Shown one piece after another: positions 36,190 to 48,001 of a DNA stretch of 64,000 nucleotides (the stretch's first letter is position 1; every line of letters starts with the position of its first letter). Below the pieces are notes generated by a model. That model was given only the letters and a program-made list of their open reading frames with translations, was not told the DNA's origin and did not search any database. Source of the stretch: Guyanagaster necrorhizus (lineage: Eukaryota; Basidiomycota; Agaricomycetes; Agaricales; Physalacriaceae); assembly GCF_019112545.1 (NCBI RefSeq), contig NW_025064898.1, positions 926,550-990,549 of the forward strand, written 5' to 3'. Position numbers and translations under genes: made by a program.

Positions 36190-37675
36190 CTGATTTCAAA
36201 TAATTGACATCTTGATCATTTTTATCCTCAGTCTCACTATCAGTCTCTCCTGTTCATCTCTGCAAATCTGTACATAGTTGTTTTTTCTCATCATCATTGA
36301 CATATCTGCTGAACTTCTGTTTTGGCTTAATATCCATATGTGTTTTGACATATAGATATTAGCATAGAGACATGAACAAATAAATATAGACTTACCTTCT
36401 CTTTGTGACTCAAAGTCTATAGATGTTTGTAGTAACATATTCATCCTCTTTACACCATGCTTTGATATCTGACAGACAGGCAAAGTAGCAAGAGCTCTGT
36501 ATTGAATTATTGAGGTTCTGCACTTTATGAGTGCTGTCTGCCCATTTTTTGAGGTAGTGTTCGATCTAATCCATATGAGCATGGCAGTTGATAGTGTCAA
36601 CCACAAACTTGTACCCACAATCATTACAATGAGAGCAAGTGTCTTAGGTTTGATGAGATTAAAGTTGTCCTCCCAAATAATTTCTGGTATCTTGCAATGG
36701 CCAAAAAAGTGTTCAATGATTGCCAATGGAAGAATCTTGTTTTCAAATCAGTAATGCTGTGTCTTGGATTCCTGAAAACAACAGATGAGCAGAGTATGAA
36801 AGACACTACTGATCTGCACCTTGCAGATAAATGTACCACATGTTGTAAGCAGCATATACTTCTTTCTATTTTGCTCAATAGTGGTTTTCTTATTTGATGT
36901 GACAAAGCTATATGTAGCAATGATGAGTGATTTGAGATCTGTCTTCAATGCTCCTCAAATATGTGCAGATCAAGAAATAAAGATGGGTTCATACTATTGT
37001 CTTCATCCTGCAAGTTAACTCATAGGACTCTCCTGCTTCCTCACATGCCTTATTCCAAAGCTCTTGCAGCCACACTCACTGAACCTTATTAGCAAGATAC
37101 CCATCAATAGTGTAAATATGGCACTTTCAGCACTTACAGATCTTGTAAAGTATTTCATGAATCTTATCCTCATAATCACATTAGTTGACACTCTTTGCAC
37201 CTGCTGCAATCTCTGCAATATATACTTTTTTAGCTTTTAAGAGTCTTTCAGTGATTGAGAGACTATGTGTATATTTTTCTCCAGTAGAATGCACTTCACT
37301 TTCAGGCTCATTTTGTTGCTGTTCTTAATGCTGAACTGAAGACATACCAGGTAGAAAAAACTCCTCTCAAAAAAGCTTCACTGGCATCACTGCTGTAGAT
37401 GAGGAGGACATCACAAGATGTGAAGCACTCTTTTGTCAAAGCTTTAGTGATGGACTGGAGACAATCCTCTAAGAGTAGATCTACATAAAATTTTTTATAT
37501 TAGAAGTAGATTTGAAAGAATGTTCACTCACTTCTGATGCAAAATTAAGCAATGAACTTGTCATATTCTCATTTTCACTTTCTAAATCAGATAATTCTTG
37601 CCCACTATGACTATGATGATATTCCTCAGCATAATAATCACAAAGTTCTTCTAGTTGTGCCTTAGAAACCATCAT
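36190..37675 (-). pseudogene. Unknown Plv1 companion gene, divergent from the transposase
   Basis: I do not recognise a family. Minus strand from ATG 37675: a 64-codon acidic, His-containing N-terminus, then a coding-like stretch (KALTKECFTSCDVLLIYSSD, about 37380-37445). Next is a segment EKYTHSLSITERLLKAKKVY (about 37240-37300). A first Cys cluster ICKC.KCHIYTIDGYLANKV follows (about 37080-37140), then a second, CSHCNDCGYKFVVDTINCHAH (about 36570-36630). An intron with GTAAGT, a TGCTAAT branch-like site and an ACAG end fits 36317-36395. Several TGA/TAG stops interrupt it. It may be an accessory protein or a captured gene. Confidence 0.5.
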
Positions 37676-38070
37676 TATGACTAGAGAGTATATATGATTA
37701 GTCTGTTCAGCAAGAACTTATGTCTTTTGAAGCTTGATTTGCTTTTGCTTCAACTGCTTGATATGTGCCTGAAGTTTTCTGTTCTCAGAAGTGGCAGTGT
37801 TCTCATCTATTGAGATAATAGTAAGATCAATGACACTTTCATAAAAAACAACATACTAATATCACTCTGCTTCTGGCTGAGCTTGCCTGATTATTTGACA
37901 TGACTGCTTGTAGCAGATTTGCTTTGGTTTGTTGTGTTTTAGTGAGCCATAGCCTGTTCAGTCAGAGCTAGAAGAGTTTCTGTAAATAGTGTGCACTGTA
38001 ATGTGATAAAAGACAATATGCAACAAATAAATAAATAAAAAAACTTGAAGATAATATGACTAGTGCTGAC
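37676..38070. other. Divergent spacer of Plv1, left of B2
   Basis: AT-rich spacer between the companion gene and the transposase, split from its continuation (48002 on) by B2. No reading frame of note. It probably held the divergent promoters. CTGAC at 38066-38070 is one copy of the B2 target duplication. Confidence 0.5.
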
Positions 38071-38564
38071 TGTTAGGAACATGCCAATTGAGTGAGTTTG
38101 AGTGCACATGCATAGACCAGTGGAGTGTGTGAGCATCAACAAAGCTATTGGCAATATCACCCTTGAGTCAGAGCCCAAGGATTTGGATGGATAGAGTGGA
38201 GTTCCATCAGAGAAGCAAAGAGAAGTATCCTTCAGAGCAGAATCTGATAGATGAGATAGAGAGGAGTTGAAGTGAGTATGAAGTGTAGATGACTATCCAA
38301 GTCAATATTTGAACTGAGTGTTTACAATGCTCATATATAGTTTATATACTATTAGTAGCTAATTCTGAGTTGGAGTCTGTTGAGATACAGTGTCAACTAT
38401 TCACTACTGTGTTCAGGGTCTAGATATTAGAGTGTGAAATACCAATATGAAATAGTAATAGTGAAATGAAATTAGTGGATAATAGGAATTAAGCAGAGTC
38501 TGGTGAGACTTATGTGAGCATGATCAGTTAAGATGATGCAGAGACCAGCAGCATGCATGTAACA
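38071..38564 (-). repeat. 3' LTR of B2
   Basis: 494 bp, TGTTAGGAACATG...GCATGTAACA on the plus strand; matches B1 and the other B2 LTR. A short purine run (sense AATAGAAGGATAC) abuts it and may be the polypurine tract. Confidence 0.92.
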
Positions 38565-38697
38565 GTATCCTTCTATTAGCATTCTTGCTCTCAAGAGTGC
38601 AGATCCTGATGCCTGATGGAAGACATCTGATAAAAAAACATTTTTATTCTATAGGAGTTTTGTTTTTGTTTTCAACTATTGTTGTTATCTTGCAACA

Positions 38698-40059
38698 ATG
38701 TTATCTCTCATCACATATCACCTTTTAAAGACTCTTGATCCTTTAGTGTGAGAGTCCACATCCAATGGTCTTCAAGAGACTAAGAAATTGTTTCACTTAG
38801 AATGTCAAACTGCAGAAGATGAGTATGTGGAGGCTGTAGAGGGTTATTTGGAATGGAAGAGGGAGCAGAAGAGAGAGCAGAAGGCCTGAGCAGATCATGT
38901 GGCCCAGAAGGTGCAGAAAAGAGAAGAGAAGGAAGAATTGGGATAGAAGAGAGAGGAGATATGAAGGGCAGCAGAGAAGCATATGAAGGAGAAGAAGACT
39001 CAAAAGAAAGCCACAGAGAGGGAGACTGCAAAGGAGGAGGCTTGGAGACAGGCTTTGGAGAAGGAGGTTACAGAAGCCATAGTGAGAGAGGTGGCAATCA
39101 GGGCTGCACCACAAGGGGAGTTGATGATAGAGAGCAGATTGCAAATGACTCTCATAGAGGCTGTTGATTTTTGGCTGCATCAAGTGCTGGCAGAACAGTT
39201 TGGTCCTGACTCCAGTCTTCACTTTAAGAGGATGACTGGCCATATGCCTTTAGAGTCTGATAATAAGCAGAACAAGGGGACTGAGAGGGATGATGAGTTG
39301 AAAGAATCTGAGGAGACTCTGGAGAGAAAAAAGAGGGTGCAAGAGGGAAAGAGGAGGGCAGCAGTCCTGATGAAATGAGATCAAAAACAAAAGTTCAAGT
39401 CTCAGAGTGTGATGGATGACAGTGAGGCAGAGATGGTGGTCAGTCTCAAGAAGAGGGTGAAGTTGGAGATTGCAGGGCCATTGGAGAGCAAGGAGAAATT
39501 GAGCAGTGAAAGTAAGTGTCTTATTGTTTCTGATTGGCTTGTCTTAGTTCTGTTTTCAGGGAGTTGCATATATTGCCATCAAGATAGCACACCCTGTTAT
39601 GCATGCCCAGTAACTGAAGACACCAGCCATAGGTGGACTTGTGCTTATTGCAAGGTTAAGAAGATTGTCTGTTCATTCAACAAGAGCATTACTGCAAGTG
39701 AGGTAATGAGCAGTGTGGAGGTCTCTGCTGGTCTCCACCAACTTTCAAAGTTAATACACAAGTTAATGCATCATGTGAATGAGTTGGCAGATAAGGTGAC
39801 AGATGTTCATGGTATTATAACAGATCTCTAGGATGATTATAGGTCAGATAATATGTTGTCTCTCTCAGAGTTGTTTTTAGAGTCCAAATTGAAGGTCTGA
39901 AAGAAGGTTCATCTGCTTTTCAAGAACAAGAAGAATTAGAAGGTGGAAGATCTACAGGTGGCAATGTTAAAAAGATTAGATGAGGATGTAAAGGAGTTGA
40001 GAAAGCAAGGAGAAAAGTCAGATTCTAGTGTGGGTCTATCAGGTGCTGGGCCCTTGTAA
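38698..40059 (+). pseudogene. Antisense ORF of B2: coiled-coil protein with Zn2Cys6-like motif
   Basis: Runs opposite to gag-pol, between the chromodomain and the 3' LTR. From ATG 38698 to TAA 40057 a single frame holds for 454 codons. It is interrupted by eight stops: TGA at 38749, 38887, 38962, 39376 and 39898, and TAG at 38944, 39829 and 39937. Each is one C-to-T change from Arg or Gln. There is no frameshift. Residues about 40-200 are Lys/Glu-rich and probably coiled coil. Residues about 300-325 read CIYCHQDSTPC...CAYCKVKKIVC, a CX2CX6C-X14-CX2CX6C pattern like fungal Zn2Cys6 clusters. A second Leu-rich helix follows (HQLSKLIHKLMHHVNELADK). It starts 134 bp from the LTR. DNA binding is an inference. 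Confidence 0.6.
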
Positions 40060-40309
40060 TTATAAGAAAAAGAGAAAATTTCTTGTAATATAAAAAGTAT
40101 TAGAGTGGCAGTAGACAAAAAAATATAATACAAGATTTAACTTTGAAAAAGTGTAAAAAGGGCAATTAAAATGGTAATCAGTGGTTAGAATTGAAATAGT
40201 AAGATGGAGTGCCAATGGTGTCTAGAGTAGTGTTGTATTAAGAATAGAATGATTGAGTGACTTTGAATAAGAGTTTTAGTTTGCCTGAGTATCAATGGTG
40301 GAATTCTTT
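40060..40309. other. Spacer between antisense ORF and pol of B2
   Basis: About 250 bp, AT-rich, between the convergent ends of the antisense frame and pol. No feature supported; it may contain the convergent terminators. Confidence 0.4.
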
Positions 40310-43300
40310 AATAAATTTATCAGCAGAGAACTCAAAGGCTGATAACTAAGCAAACTCTTCATTGGTACCTTTATAGTCTAGCCACTGGATCTTGTACAGC
40401 AGTGGGCAGCAGAACCAGTAGTCCAGCCTAGAGTCAAGGATTTAGGCTATTTCAAAATGTTCTTCTCTATCAACTTCAACTAGAGGCAGCAGAGGTTGAG
40501 TTCAGTTAGAAATAGTGTTCTTTTCTATGAATTCCAATTATGACATATGGAAGACTGAGTAAATAGACTGAAGCTCCAGTGGGAGCCTCAGGGTGAAGGA
40601 GTGGGAATTGAGTTGAGCTATGATTTTAAAAGAACTAAGGTATTTCTTGGAGAATTTTCTGGTCAGACAGGTGATCTTGATGTGTTTGAAACTGAGGTAG
40701 ACCTTATCACCCACTTTGAATGAGGGCACTGGTATCTGATATTTGTCTGCTTGAGCCTTATAATAAGACTGAGCTTCAGAAATTTCATCCTTCAGTACTT
40801 GATAGAGCTCATCAAGATTGACTGTGGAGTCTCAGGCCTGAGCTGAAATGATGTCTCTTTCAGAGTGAACAGTGATGTTAGAGTGGTAACTCTTGTTAGC
40901 AAAAAATGGGGAAATTCCAGTAGATGCATTAGGAGAATTGTTGTAGGTGAACTTGACAATGAGTAGGAGGGTGTCTTAGTTATCCTGTTGGTAGAAGCAG
41001 TAGATGCAGATATACTGTTTCAGAGTTTGGTTTGTCCATTCAGTTTATCCATTAGCCTCTGGATAGTAACCAGAAGTAAGATGGAGTTCTATGTCAAGAG
41101 CTATAGCTAATGCATGAGTAAATTGGAAAATAAATTTGGAGCTGTGATCTGAGGTGATATGACTGGATACTCCATGTTTAGAGAACACATAGATAAGAAA
41201 GAGGTAGGCAAGTTCTGCAGAGTTGATAGTATTGTGAGTGGAGATAAAGATGACTTGCTTGCTAGTTCAGTCAATGACTATTAGAGTGGTGGTAAATCCA
41301 TTAGAGTCTGATAGTTATTCAATGAAATTTATGAAAATGAAATCCCATAGCTATTTGGGAACTGATAGAGGTTTGAGTAGCCCATAGAGGCAGTATCTAG
41401 ATGTCTTATTACACCCACAAACTGTGCAGAACTTAATATAGTGTCAAACATATTTATACATTTTTGGCCAAGTGTAATCCTGCTAGACTAGCTCTAATAT
41501 CTGGTCTTGACCAAAGTGGCCTGCCAAGATATGGTTGTGATTGTTCTATAGTATACAGAGATAGAGATCATCAGAGTCAGAGATATAGATGCAACCTTCA
41601 AAGCAAAGGATGTTGGATTCATCAATGGACCACTGAGAGAGGGAGAATTCAGAAGTGGCCTTGGCCTGGTAGAGGCCATCAGAGAATGTAGAGTCAGAGA
41701 ATTGTACTTATTTGATATTGGTGTGAGGTTTGTTGATATCTATGATAGCACTAGCTCATAGAGTACGGCCTTTGAGATAAGTTGCATGGAGTGATGCAGA
41801 GAGTTGTTCTTGGGTGAACACAGGTCAGAAATTATAGGAGTTGACTTGGGCATATTGGCTATCCCTCTCTTTAGGGTAGATATTCCATCATCTAGTGAGT
41901 GCATCTAGTTTTTCACCAAGTTTCCTCAAGCAGAACCAGATTACTAGATTGAACTGGAATAGGTATTTAGACTAGTAGATCTGTCAGTGGGTTAGAATCT
42001 TGGTGGTGGTAAAGTATTCAAGATTCTTGTAATCTGTTATGACATTGATATAGTCTATAGAGCTTTCAAGATAGTGCTGTCAATGTTTAAAGGCTTTAAA
42101 AATGGCTAGAAGCTCTTTGTCATAGATGTCATAGTTGAGTTCAGTATTGTGGAGGCTTCAGGAGCAGAAAGTGATAGAGTGAATTTCACTATCTTCAAGA
42201 TAGATGGAGAGGATAGCTGCAATTGCATAATCAGAGATATTGGTTTCCACTACTATCTTTTAATCAGAAACCCAGTGAATAAGGATGGGAGCATGTATAA
42301 AGGTCTGTTTCAACTCATTGAAGGCAGCTAAGCATTTGTCATCAAATTTTCATGGAGTTCCCTTACAGATGAGTCATGTAAAAGAAAGAACAATATCACT
42401 ATATTTGTGTATGAAGCAATGGTAGAAGTTGGTGAAGCCAAGAAAAGATTGGATGTTCTTGACCTTTCATGACACCAGCCAGTCAACAATAGCCTTGACT
42501 TTTTCTTCAGATATGCAAAGTTCTTCAGGTGATAGAATGTAGCCTAAGTATTCTATGGAATCTCAGTTGAATTTGTATTTAAAACCTTTGCAGTAGAGTC
42601 TATTAGCTCTAAGCCTATATAGGACCTCACTAACATATTTTTGGTGATCTCTCAGGTTGTCAAAATATATGAGGATATCATCAAGGTAGACTACTACTGA
42701 TATGTCAAGCATATCAGAGAATATATCATTCACAAATCATTGGAATGCCACCAGAGCATTTATGAGGCTAAAAGTTATGATGTGCTATTCAAAGAAACTA
42801 TAATAGATTCAGAAGGCCATTTTTCATTCATCCCCTTTGGCTATGCAAATGAAATGATAGGCATGTTGCAGGTCAAGCTTAGTGTAGATGCACACAGAGC
42901 AGGCAGAGTCAAAGAGATTAGAAATGAGGGAAAGAGGGTAGCAATCCTTCTTAGAGATTTTGTTTAAGCTATAGTAGTTGACATAAAGTCAGAGTTCACT
43001 AGTCTTCTTCTTGACAAATAGAACCAGAGCCCTGTGCAGAGAGCAGGATAGAGTAATGAACTCATTGCATAGGTTATCATTAATAAACTCTTATAGAGTC
43101 TTGAGTTCAGATTCTGAGAGAGAATAAATAGGTCCAAGCAGTGGAGATGTTCCTTCCTCAAGGTTGATTTTGAGGTCATATGGTCTATGTTCAGATAGTT
43201 TTTTGAAGAGGGTATTGCTGAAGACATCTGCAAAATCATAGTACTCTACTAGCATTGATGAAAGATCTGCCAGTTCTGCAGATGTGGCATTGGCTCTAAT

Positions 43301-44060
43301 TTTAAGCAAGAAAGGCTGCAGTGTAAACTGTTGAGCATTTTCTTCTGCACTAGCTTAGATAAATGCAGCAGTGGATATGATAGAGATCTTTGGGTGTGCT
43401 TTCATAGTAAAAGACTCTGAGAGAGGATAGGAATAGATGGGTTTATATGAGAACAGAGCCCACCTGCTGCCCAGAAGGGATTTAGAATAGAGTGAAGCCC
43501 TCAGAGATTGGACTGATGGAGTCTAATGGGCATGGAAGTCCTGAGATTGAGCTGGAAGGCTCTGAAAGGGGTGGACTGTTGTTTTGTGGGCATAAAAGTC
43601 CCCGAAATATGATGGAGGCTGCAGAATTGATTAGAGTGAGATTCTGGTAGCTTAAGCAGAAAGTGATACTGTTCTCAGTCCAGTCAATCAGTGGATTATA
43701 GCAGGAGAGCCAGTTGTATTCTAAGATAAAATTACAAGATGAATCCAGAGGAGTGACATAGAAGTTGATGGAAAAGGTGTCTCTGGACAGAAAATGAATG
43801 GGAATAGTTGTGATTTGAGATATACAGCTCCCAATAGAGCCATCAAATAATTGAAGTTGCATATTAGGGATAGTTTTAATAGAGATTTCATTGGCAGCTA
43901 CATACTTAGTGTCAACAAAGCAGTGGCTAAAATCAGAATCAATAAGGACAAGAAAATACAGAATGATACAAGTTGAGAAACTATTAGGTTCTATAGTAGT
44001 TGATAATTCTGCTGAAAGAGGGATGTGGAAGAAGTGATTGGAAAGGGAGGTTGCATTGAG
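40310..44060 (-). pseudogene. pol: Pol of B2
   Basis: Minus strand. Protease from about 44010 ([17 protein letters not shown], catalytic DSG read as DSD), continuing through [20 protein letters not shown] from about 43310 (YYDFADVFS...HRPYDLKINLEEG), with intact YLDDILIYF (about 42665-42695). RNase H about 42380-41900. Integrase zinc region from about 41570 (HILAGHFGQDQILELV) to CTVCGCNKTSRY; core with DFI(F)INFIE...SDSNGFTT (about 41330-41270). C-terminal domain PSFKVGDKVYLSFKHIK (about 40725) and a chromodomain (EHFEIA.ILDSR...YKIQWLDYKG, about 40470-40370). Many stops. The chromodomain marks it as a chromovirus distinct from family A. Confidence 0.85.
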
Positions 44061-44211
44061 AATGATGACCTCTGGTGTGCAAATAGAGTCAATGCAACCC
44101 TGAACTCACACAGAGGGAACAGAGTTGCTTCCTAGTTTTCTGACTCTGTTGGAGCCAGCTCTATAAGAGCAGTGTCTACTTCAGCTGGATGACTCTCAGT
44201 GGTCACCATGG
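44061..44211 (-). pseudogene. gag: Gag C-terminus of B2
   Basis: Aligns with positions 1-95 of the window (B1 Gag end: TCCGACTCCGTCGGAGCCAG there, decayed here). Separated from the rest of gag by S1b. Confidence 0.8.
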
Positions 44212-46084
44212 TAAAGAGGATCTGAGTGTGCATAAGGTGAAAATGGATACAGCAGAGTGCTATCCACTGACCACACTCACATCAACACACACACAAAACT
44301 CTTAGTTTATGAGGAGATTATAATGTGATAAAAGTAGTAATTAACAAATATAATTGTCTTCTTCAATAAATCCACAGTGCATGAACAGTAATAACATGCT
44401 TACAACAGTTCTAGATCTCTCTATGTCTCAAAGCTTTTTGTTTTATCAAAATAAGAGATGGCAACAGATGTTGCCAGGCCTCAAGGCAAAGGGTACTGCA
44501 GCTCAATACAATATATTGAAACACTCTCACAAAACCCTCAAAAGATCCTAAGCACAGCTCAGACCATCTCAAAATCTCTAACACATACAATACATGACTC
44601 AAAGCTTTACATTCTAAGCAGAAACTAATCACAAACACATCCACAAGTGCCAAAGAGCACAGATCTCTGTTCATAAGTTTCCAAACTGATTGTAGATCTA
44701 CAGGATTCAAACCTATGTGATCCAGAGACACCAAACATAATAAAACACCATTCAACAGACTAAAGAGTTTGAACCTCTGCTAATCTGTGAAAATAACCAC
44801 AGAGCACACACTAATCAAGCCAAAGGATTTGAACCTCTGCCACTTGTAGTACTGCATATCACAAATATCTCAAAAACTCAAAATGATGCCCTTCAGATAC
44901 TGCTCTCTTATTCTCAGGTTAGAGCATGATCCAAAACCTCTTATTAAACCAGGTTTAAGTCTTTTATGAGCTTTGATGTCTCACTCAGTTCTCAAAGCTC
45001 TCTCAATGATATTTAATAATAAGTTTATTCTTTTGCCTGAAGTTACAAACACAAACTCAGAGCTAGAGTGCAAGGCTTTCTGTGCTCAATACACTACAAC
45101 TATGGGGGTCAGAAACCTGTATCCTACTCATACAATGCAGTATTTAAATACTCTACTGTGGTACTTGTTAATACAATCCTACTATGGTATCTTCAAAGTG
45201 CAGGACTCCATGCTGGATCTTGCAGATATTATTTATGCACATATTGCAGTTGCTATGCTTATTCTCTTTCAGGCCAGGACTGCACAATGTTTTCTTGCTA
45301 GCTGACCTTGGCTATCTAGTCTAGCCAGGACTGCTCACTTTCTTATTTTTCTGGTGATACATCCCTGATAGCAGTAAACTGTTCTGGACCTCTGGAGTTA
45401 TCTCTCATATCCAGAGTTGGCCACAATAGTTATATTCTCTTTTCCGGTGTCTCAATATTCCCTCTGGCTCATAAAATGCACTGCTTCTGGCCTGTCATGC
45501 ATTAATTAACCCATTCAATATAGTATATGCCATATCTTAGTATGATGCAGAGCCCCTCACTGTTTTAAGCATGCTAAGGCACTGTAAGTATGCATGCAAG
45601 TCTCTGAGCAGTATATGTGCTATTCATCTCTGAGGATAGTATTTCTCTATCTATTCCTTTGTTATCATCATTTTATTTCTCTGTTCAACCCTCAGTTATT
45701 CAGATACCTTTCTTTGGATCTCAGTTCTCTGTTCTAAGGCATGTTCCATCAGTACATCAATGGCTATGAATCCTTGATCAATGTGATCAGGATTGCTGAT
45801 CATATTTCAATCATATTCTTTTTATTTTTAGCATGTCCCCTTGTAATGGTATTGGCATGTTTAGGGCCAAGTGCTGGGACCTCACATGCAGTATAACCCC
45901 TCTGATATTAGTCTGCTACTAGGCCATGCACTCTGCTCATTGTTACTTCAGTTTAGCTTTATGATGGCTAGGTTTCTGTGCATTCTTATCCTATTCTCAG
46001 TTACATGCTTACTGGACAGAAATGCAGTTCATGTATTCTCAATTTTTGCAATTTTACATGCCTGAATGTGGAGAGAGCATGTCA
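44212..46084. mobile_element. S1b: 1.87-kb TG...CA insertion, probable solo LTR
   Basis: Second copy of the S1 unit, in the same orientation as S1a. Begins TAAAGAGGATCTG (TG decayed to TA) and ends GCATGTCA. Flanks ATGG (44208-44211) and ACAG (46085-46088) fit one duplication ACGG decayed on opposite strands. TATTTAAA at 45141-45148. Non-coding. It contains a roughly 80-bp stretch absent from S1a (about 44785-44860). Confidence 0.78.
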
Positions 46085-47462
46085 ACAGCCTTTTATTTGT
46101 TGCAATTCTCAGTCTTGTATTTAACTCCACAGAACATGCAGAGATTGTTCTGGCACTAGCAGTCTTTTTCTTCCTAGGTCAGATGGCTGTCTTTGCCTAG
46201 CTTATCAGCATAAAGCTTAGCAGTGATGGATTTCAGTGCAGAGCTGGAGTCTGAGAAATTAGATCCCTTGGATTTGGGATTAGAGAATTGGTTAGAGGCC
46301 TTATTGTCCTGGTTTCATGGGCAATTTCAGTCTTTTAGGTCCAGTAATGAGTATTGAGTTCTTGAGTGAGGAGGCACATATTACAGAGGTTGCTGAGCTT
46401 CTCATGGTGAGCCATATCATCCTTGATGTGAGTACAGAGGCTATGATAGAAGGTATAATGGAGAGAGTTGTCTCTGTATCTGATTTGCAAGGCATACTGA
46501 TTGAATTGGACTATATATTTTATGATTCACTCTCTGTCATACATCTGAAGATATTCTAATGCATCTTTGACATCTCTGATAGCATCAAAGAGACTGAAGT
46601 TGCTATGAAGCTCATCCAAGAAAGCTGCATAGGAGAATTGCCAGGCTGGCAGATTTTGCAGATTGGAGTTAAGAATATCTGGTTTGAACCAGTTAAGCAT
46701 AGTGTCAGCCAGGAAGAAAATAGTATAGTTGACCTTGCTAGTGTCTGTTGCAAACATAATAGGTCTGTCATTGAAGTTCAACTGAAGAGAGACAATGAAG
46801 GCCTTCAGTTTGCAAGAGTCAGAGCTGTCAAATAGTTTCAGTTTCTTGACTTTGATATGAATAGTGGCTAGTTTAGAGTTATTGAGAGAAGTGGAGACCT
46901 CTTGTAACAGGTTTATAAATTTTTAGAATATGTTCTGCTGGTTTAGATTGTTGCTTCCTGCAGGACCATCAGAGCTGCCTGGACTATTGGGACTGCCTGG
47001 TCCTCCTGGTCCATCTGGCTCTTCTAGCCCTCCTGAAAAAGAGTTTAGTGGGTTACCACCTGGTTTCTGTCAGATGGGAGTATGGGTGAGGGTGTCTTCA
47101 CCTCTGCCTTCTGAGCCTGGGCTGTCTGAATTCCTATGCATGTTGCCTAGAGATAAGGGGTCTATCAGAGGGTCAGTTCAGATGTCATATATCAGGCTGG
47201 CCTATCAGGCTCTGTTAGTTGGGATGCTGGTGGCATCAAAAGGATTAGGAGAATCATTGTAATTAGGTTGGTGAGCAGTAAAGCTAGAGTGATTGTAGAT
47301 CTCCCTATAGGAAGGTTGTCCTCTACTGGAGGCTGATCCAAAAAGGCCTGGTTGTTCCTTTGAGATAGAGGCTGAGATGTCCTTTATGGAAAACATATTG
47401 CAATAGATAGGCTGGGTTTGTTTGGGATTGGCTTCTGTGGATTGAGTAAATATGGTGAACAT
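46085..47462 (-). pseudogene. gag: Gag of B2, main part
   Basis: Same order as B1 gag: start at 47462 (FTIFTQSTEANPKQTQPIYC), Gly/Pro linker (about 46975-47030), capsid (LNFNDRPIMFATDTSKVNYT, about 46730-46785), and the start of the zinc-knuckle region near 46100-46160. Many CpG-type changes relative to B1, including several stops; the Gag is not functional. Confidence 0.85.
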
Positions 47463-47502
47463 GATAAAAATTTTTGACTTAAGAGTTTGAGTTTAAATAT
47501 AC

Positions 47503-47996
47503 TGTTAGAAACATGCCAATCAAGTGGGTTTGAGTGCATGCACAGGGACTGACAGAGTGTGTGGGTATTAATGAAGCTATTGGCAATATCACCCTTGAGT
47601 CAGAGCCCAAGGATTTGGATAGACAGAGTGGAGTTCTGTTAGAGAAGTGAAGAGAAGTATCTTTCAGAGCAGAATCCAACAGATGAGGTAGAGAGGAGTT
47701 GAAGTGAGTACAAAGTGTAAATAGCTATCTAAGTTGATATTCAAACTGAGTGTTTACAATGCTCATATATGATTTATATACTATTGGTAGCTAATTCCAA
47801 GTCAGAGTCCATTGAGATGTGGTGTCAACTATTCACTACTATATTCAGAGTCTAAATACTAGAGTGTGAAATACTAATGTGAAATAGTAATAGTGAAATG
47901 AAATTGATGAATAATGAGGACTGAGTGGAGTCTAGTGAGACTTATATGAGCATGATCAATTAAGATGATGCAGAGGCCAGCAGCATGTATATAACA
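47503..47996 (-). repeat. 5' LTR of B2
   Basis: 494 bp, TGTTAGAAACATG...GTATATAACA on the plus strand. The adjacent internal bases (sense GTATATTTAAACTC) correspond to the B1 self-priming site, with its TTCGAA decayed to TTTAAA. Confidence 0.92.
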
Positions 47997-48001
47997 CTGA
48001 C

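Larger units (their letters stand above)
38071..47996 (-). mobile_element. Complete LTR retrotransposon B2 (TSD CTGAC)
   Basis: 9.9-kb minus-strand family B chromovirus inserted in Plv1. LTRs at 38071-38564 and 47503-47996, both 494 bp, with a perfect 5-bp duplication CTGAC (38066-38070, 47997-48001). In sense order: 5' LTR, gag, protease, RT, RNase H, integrase, chromodomain, then an antisense open frame before the 3' LTR. Gag is interrupted by S1b. More decayed than B1. Confidence 0.94.

Noticed and set aside
39136..39150. CRISPR arrays, tRNA or rRNA genes anywhere in the window
   Set aside because: No regularly spaced direct repeats with unique spacers, and no tRNA- or rRNA-like sequence was recognised; repeats are transposon copies.
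38797..39243. Leu/Ser-rich minus ORF near the 3' LTR of B2
   Set aside because: Shadow of the Lys/Glu-rich antisense coiled coil on the plus strand; composition is what the complement of GAG/AAG-rich codons gives.
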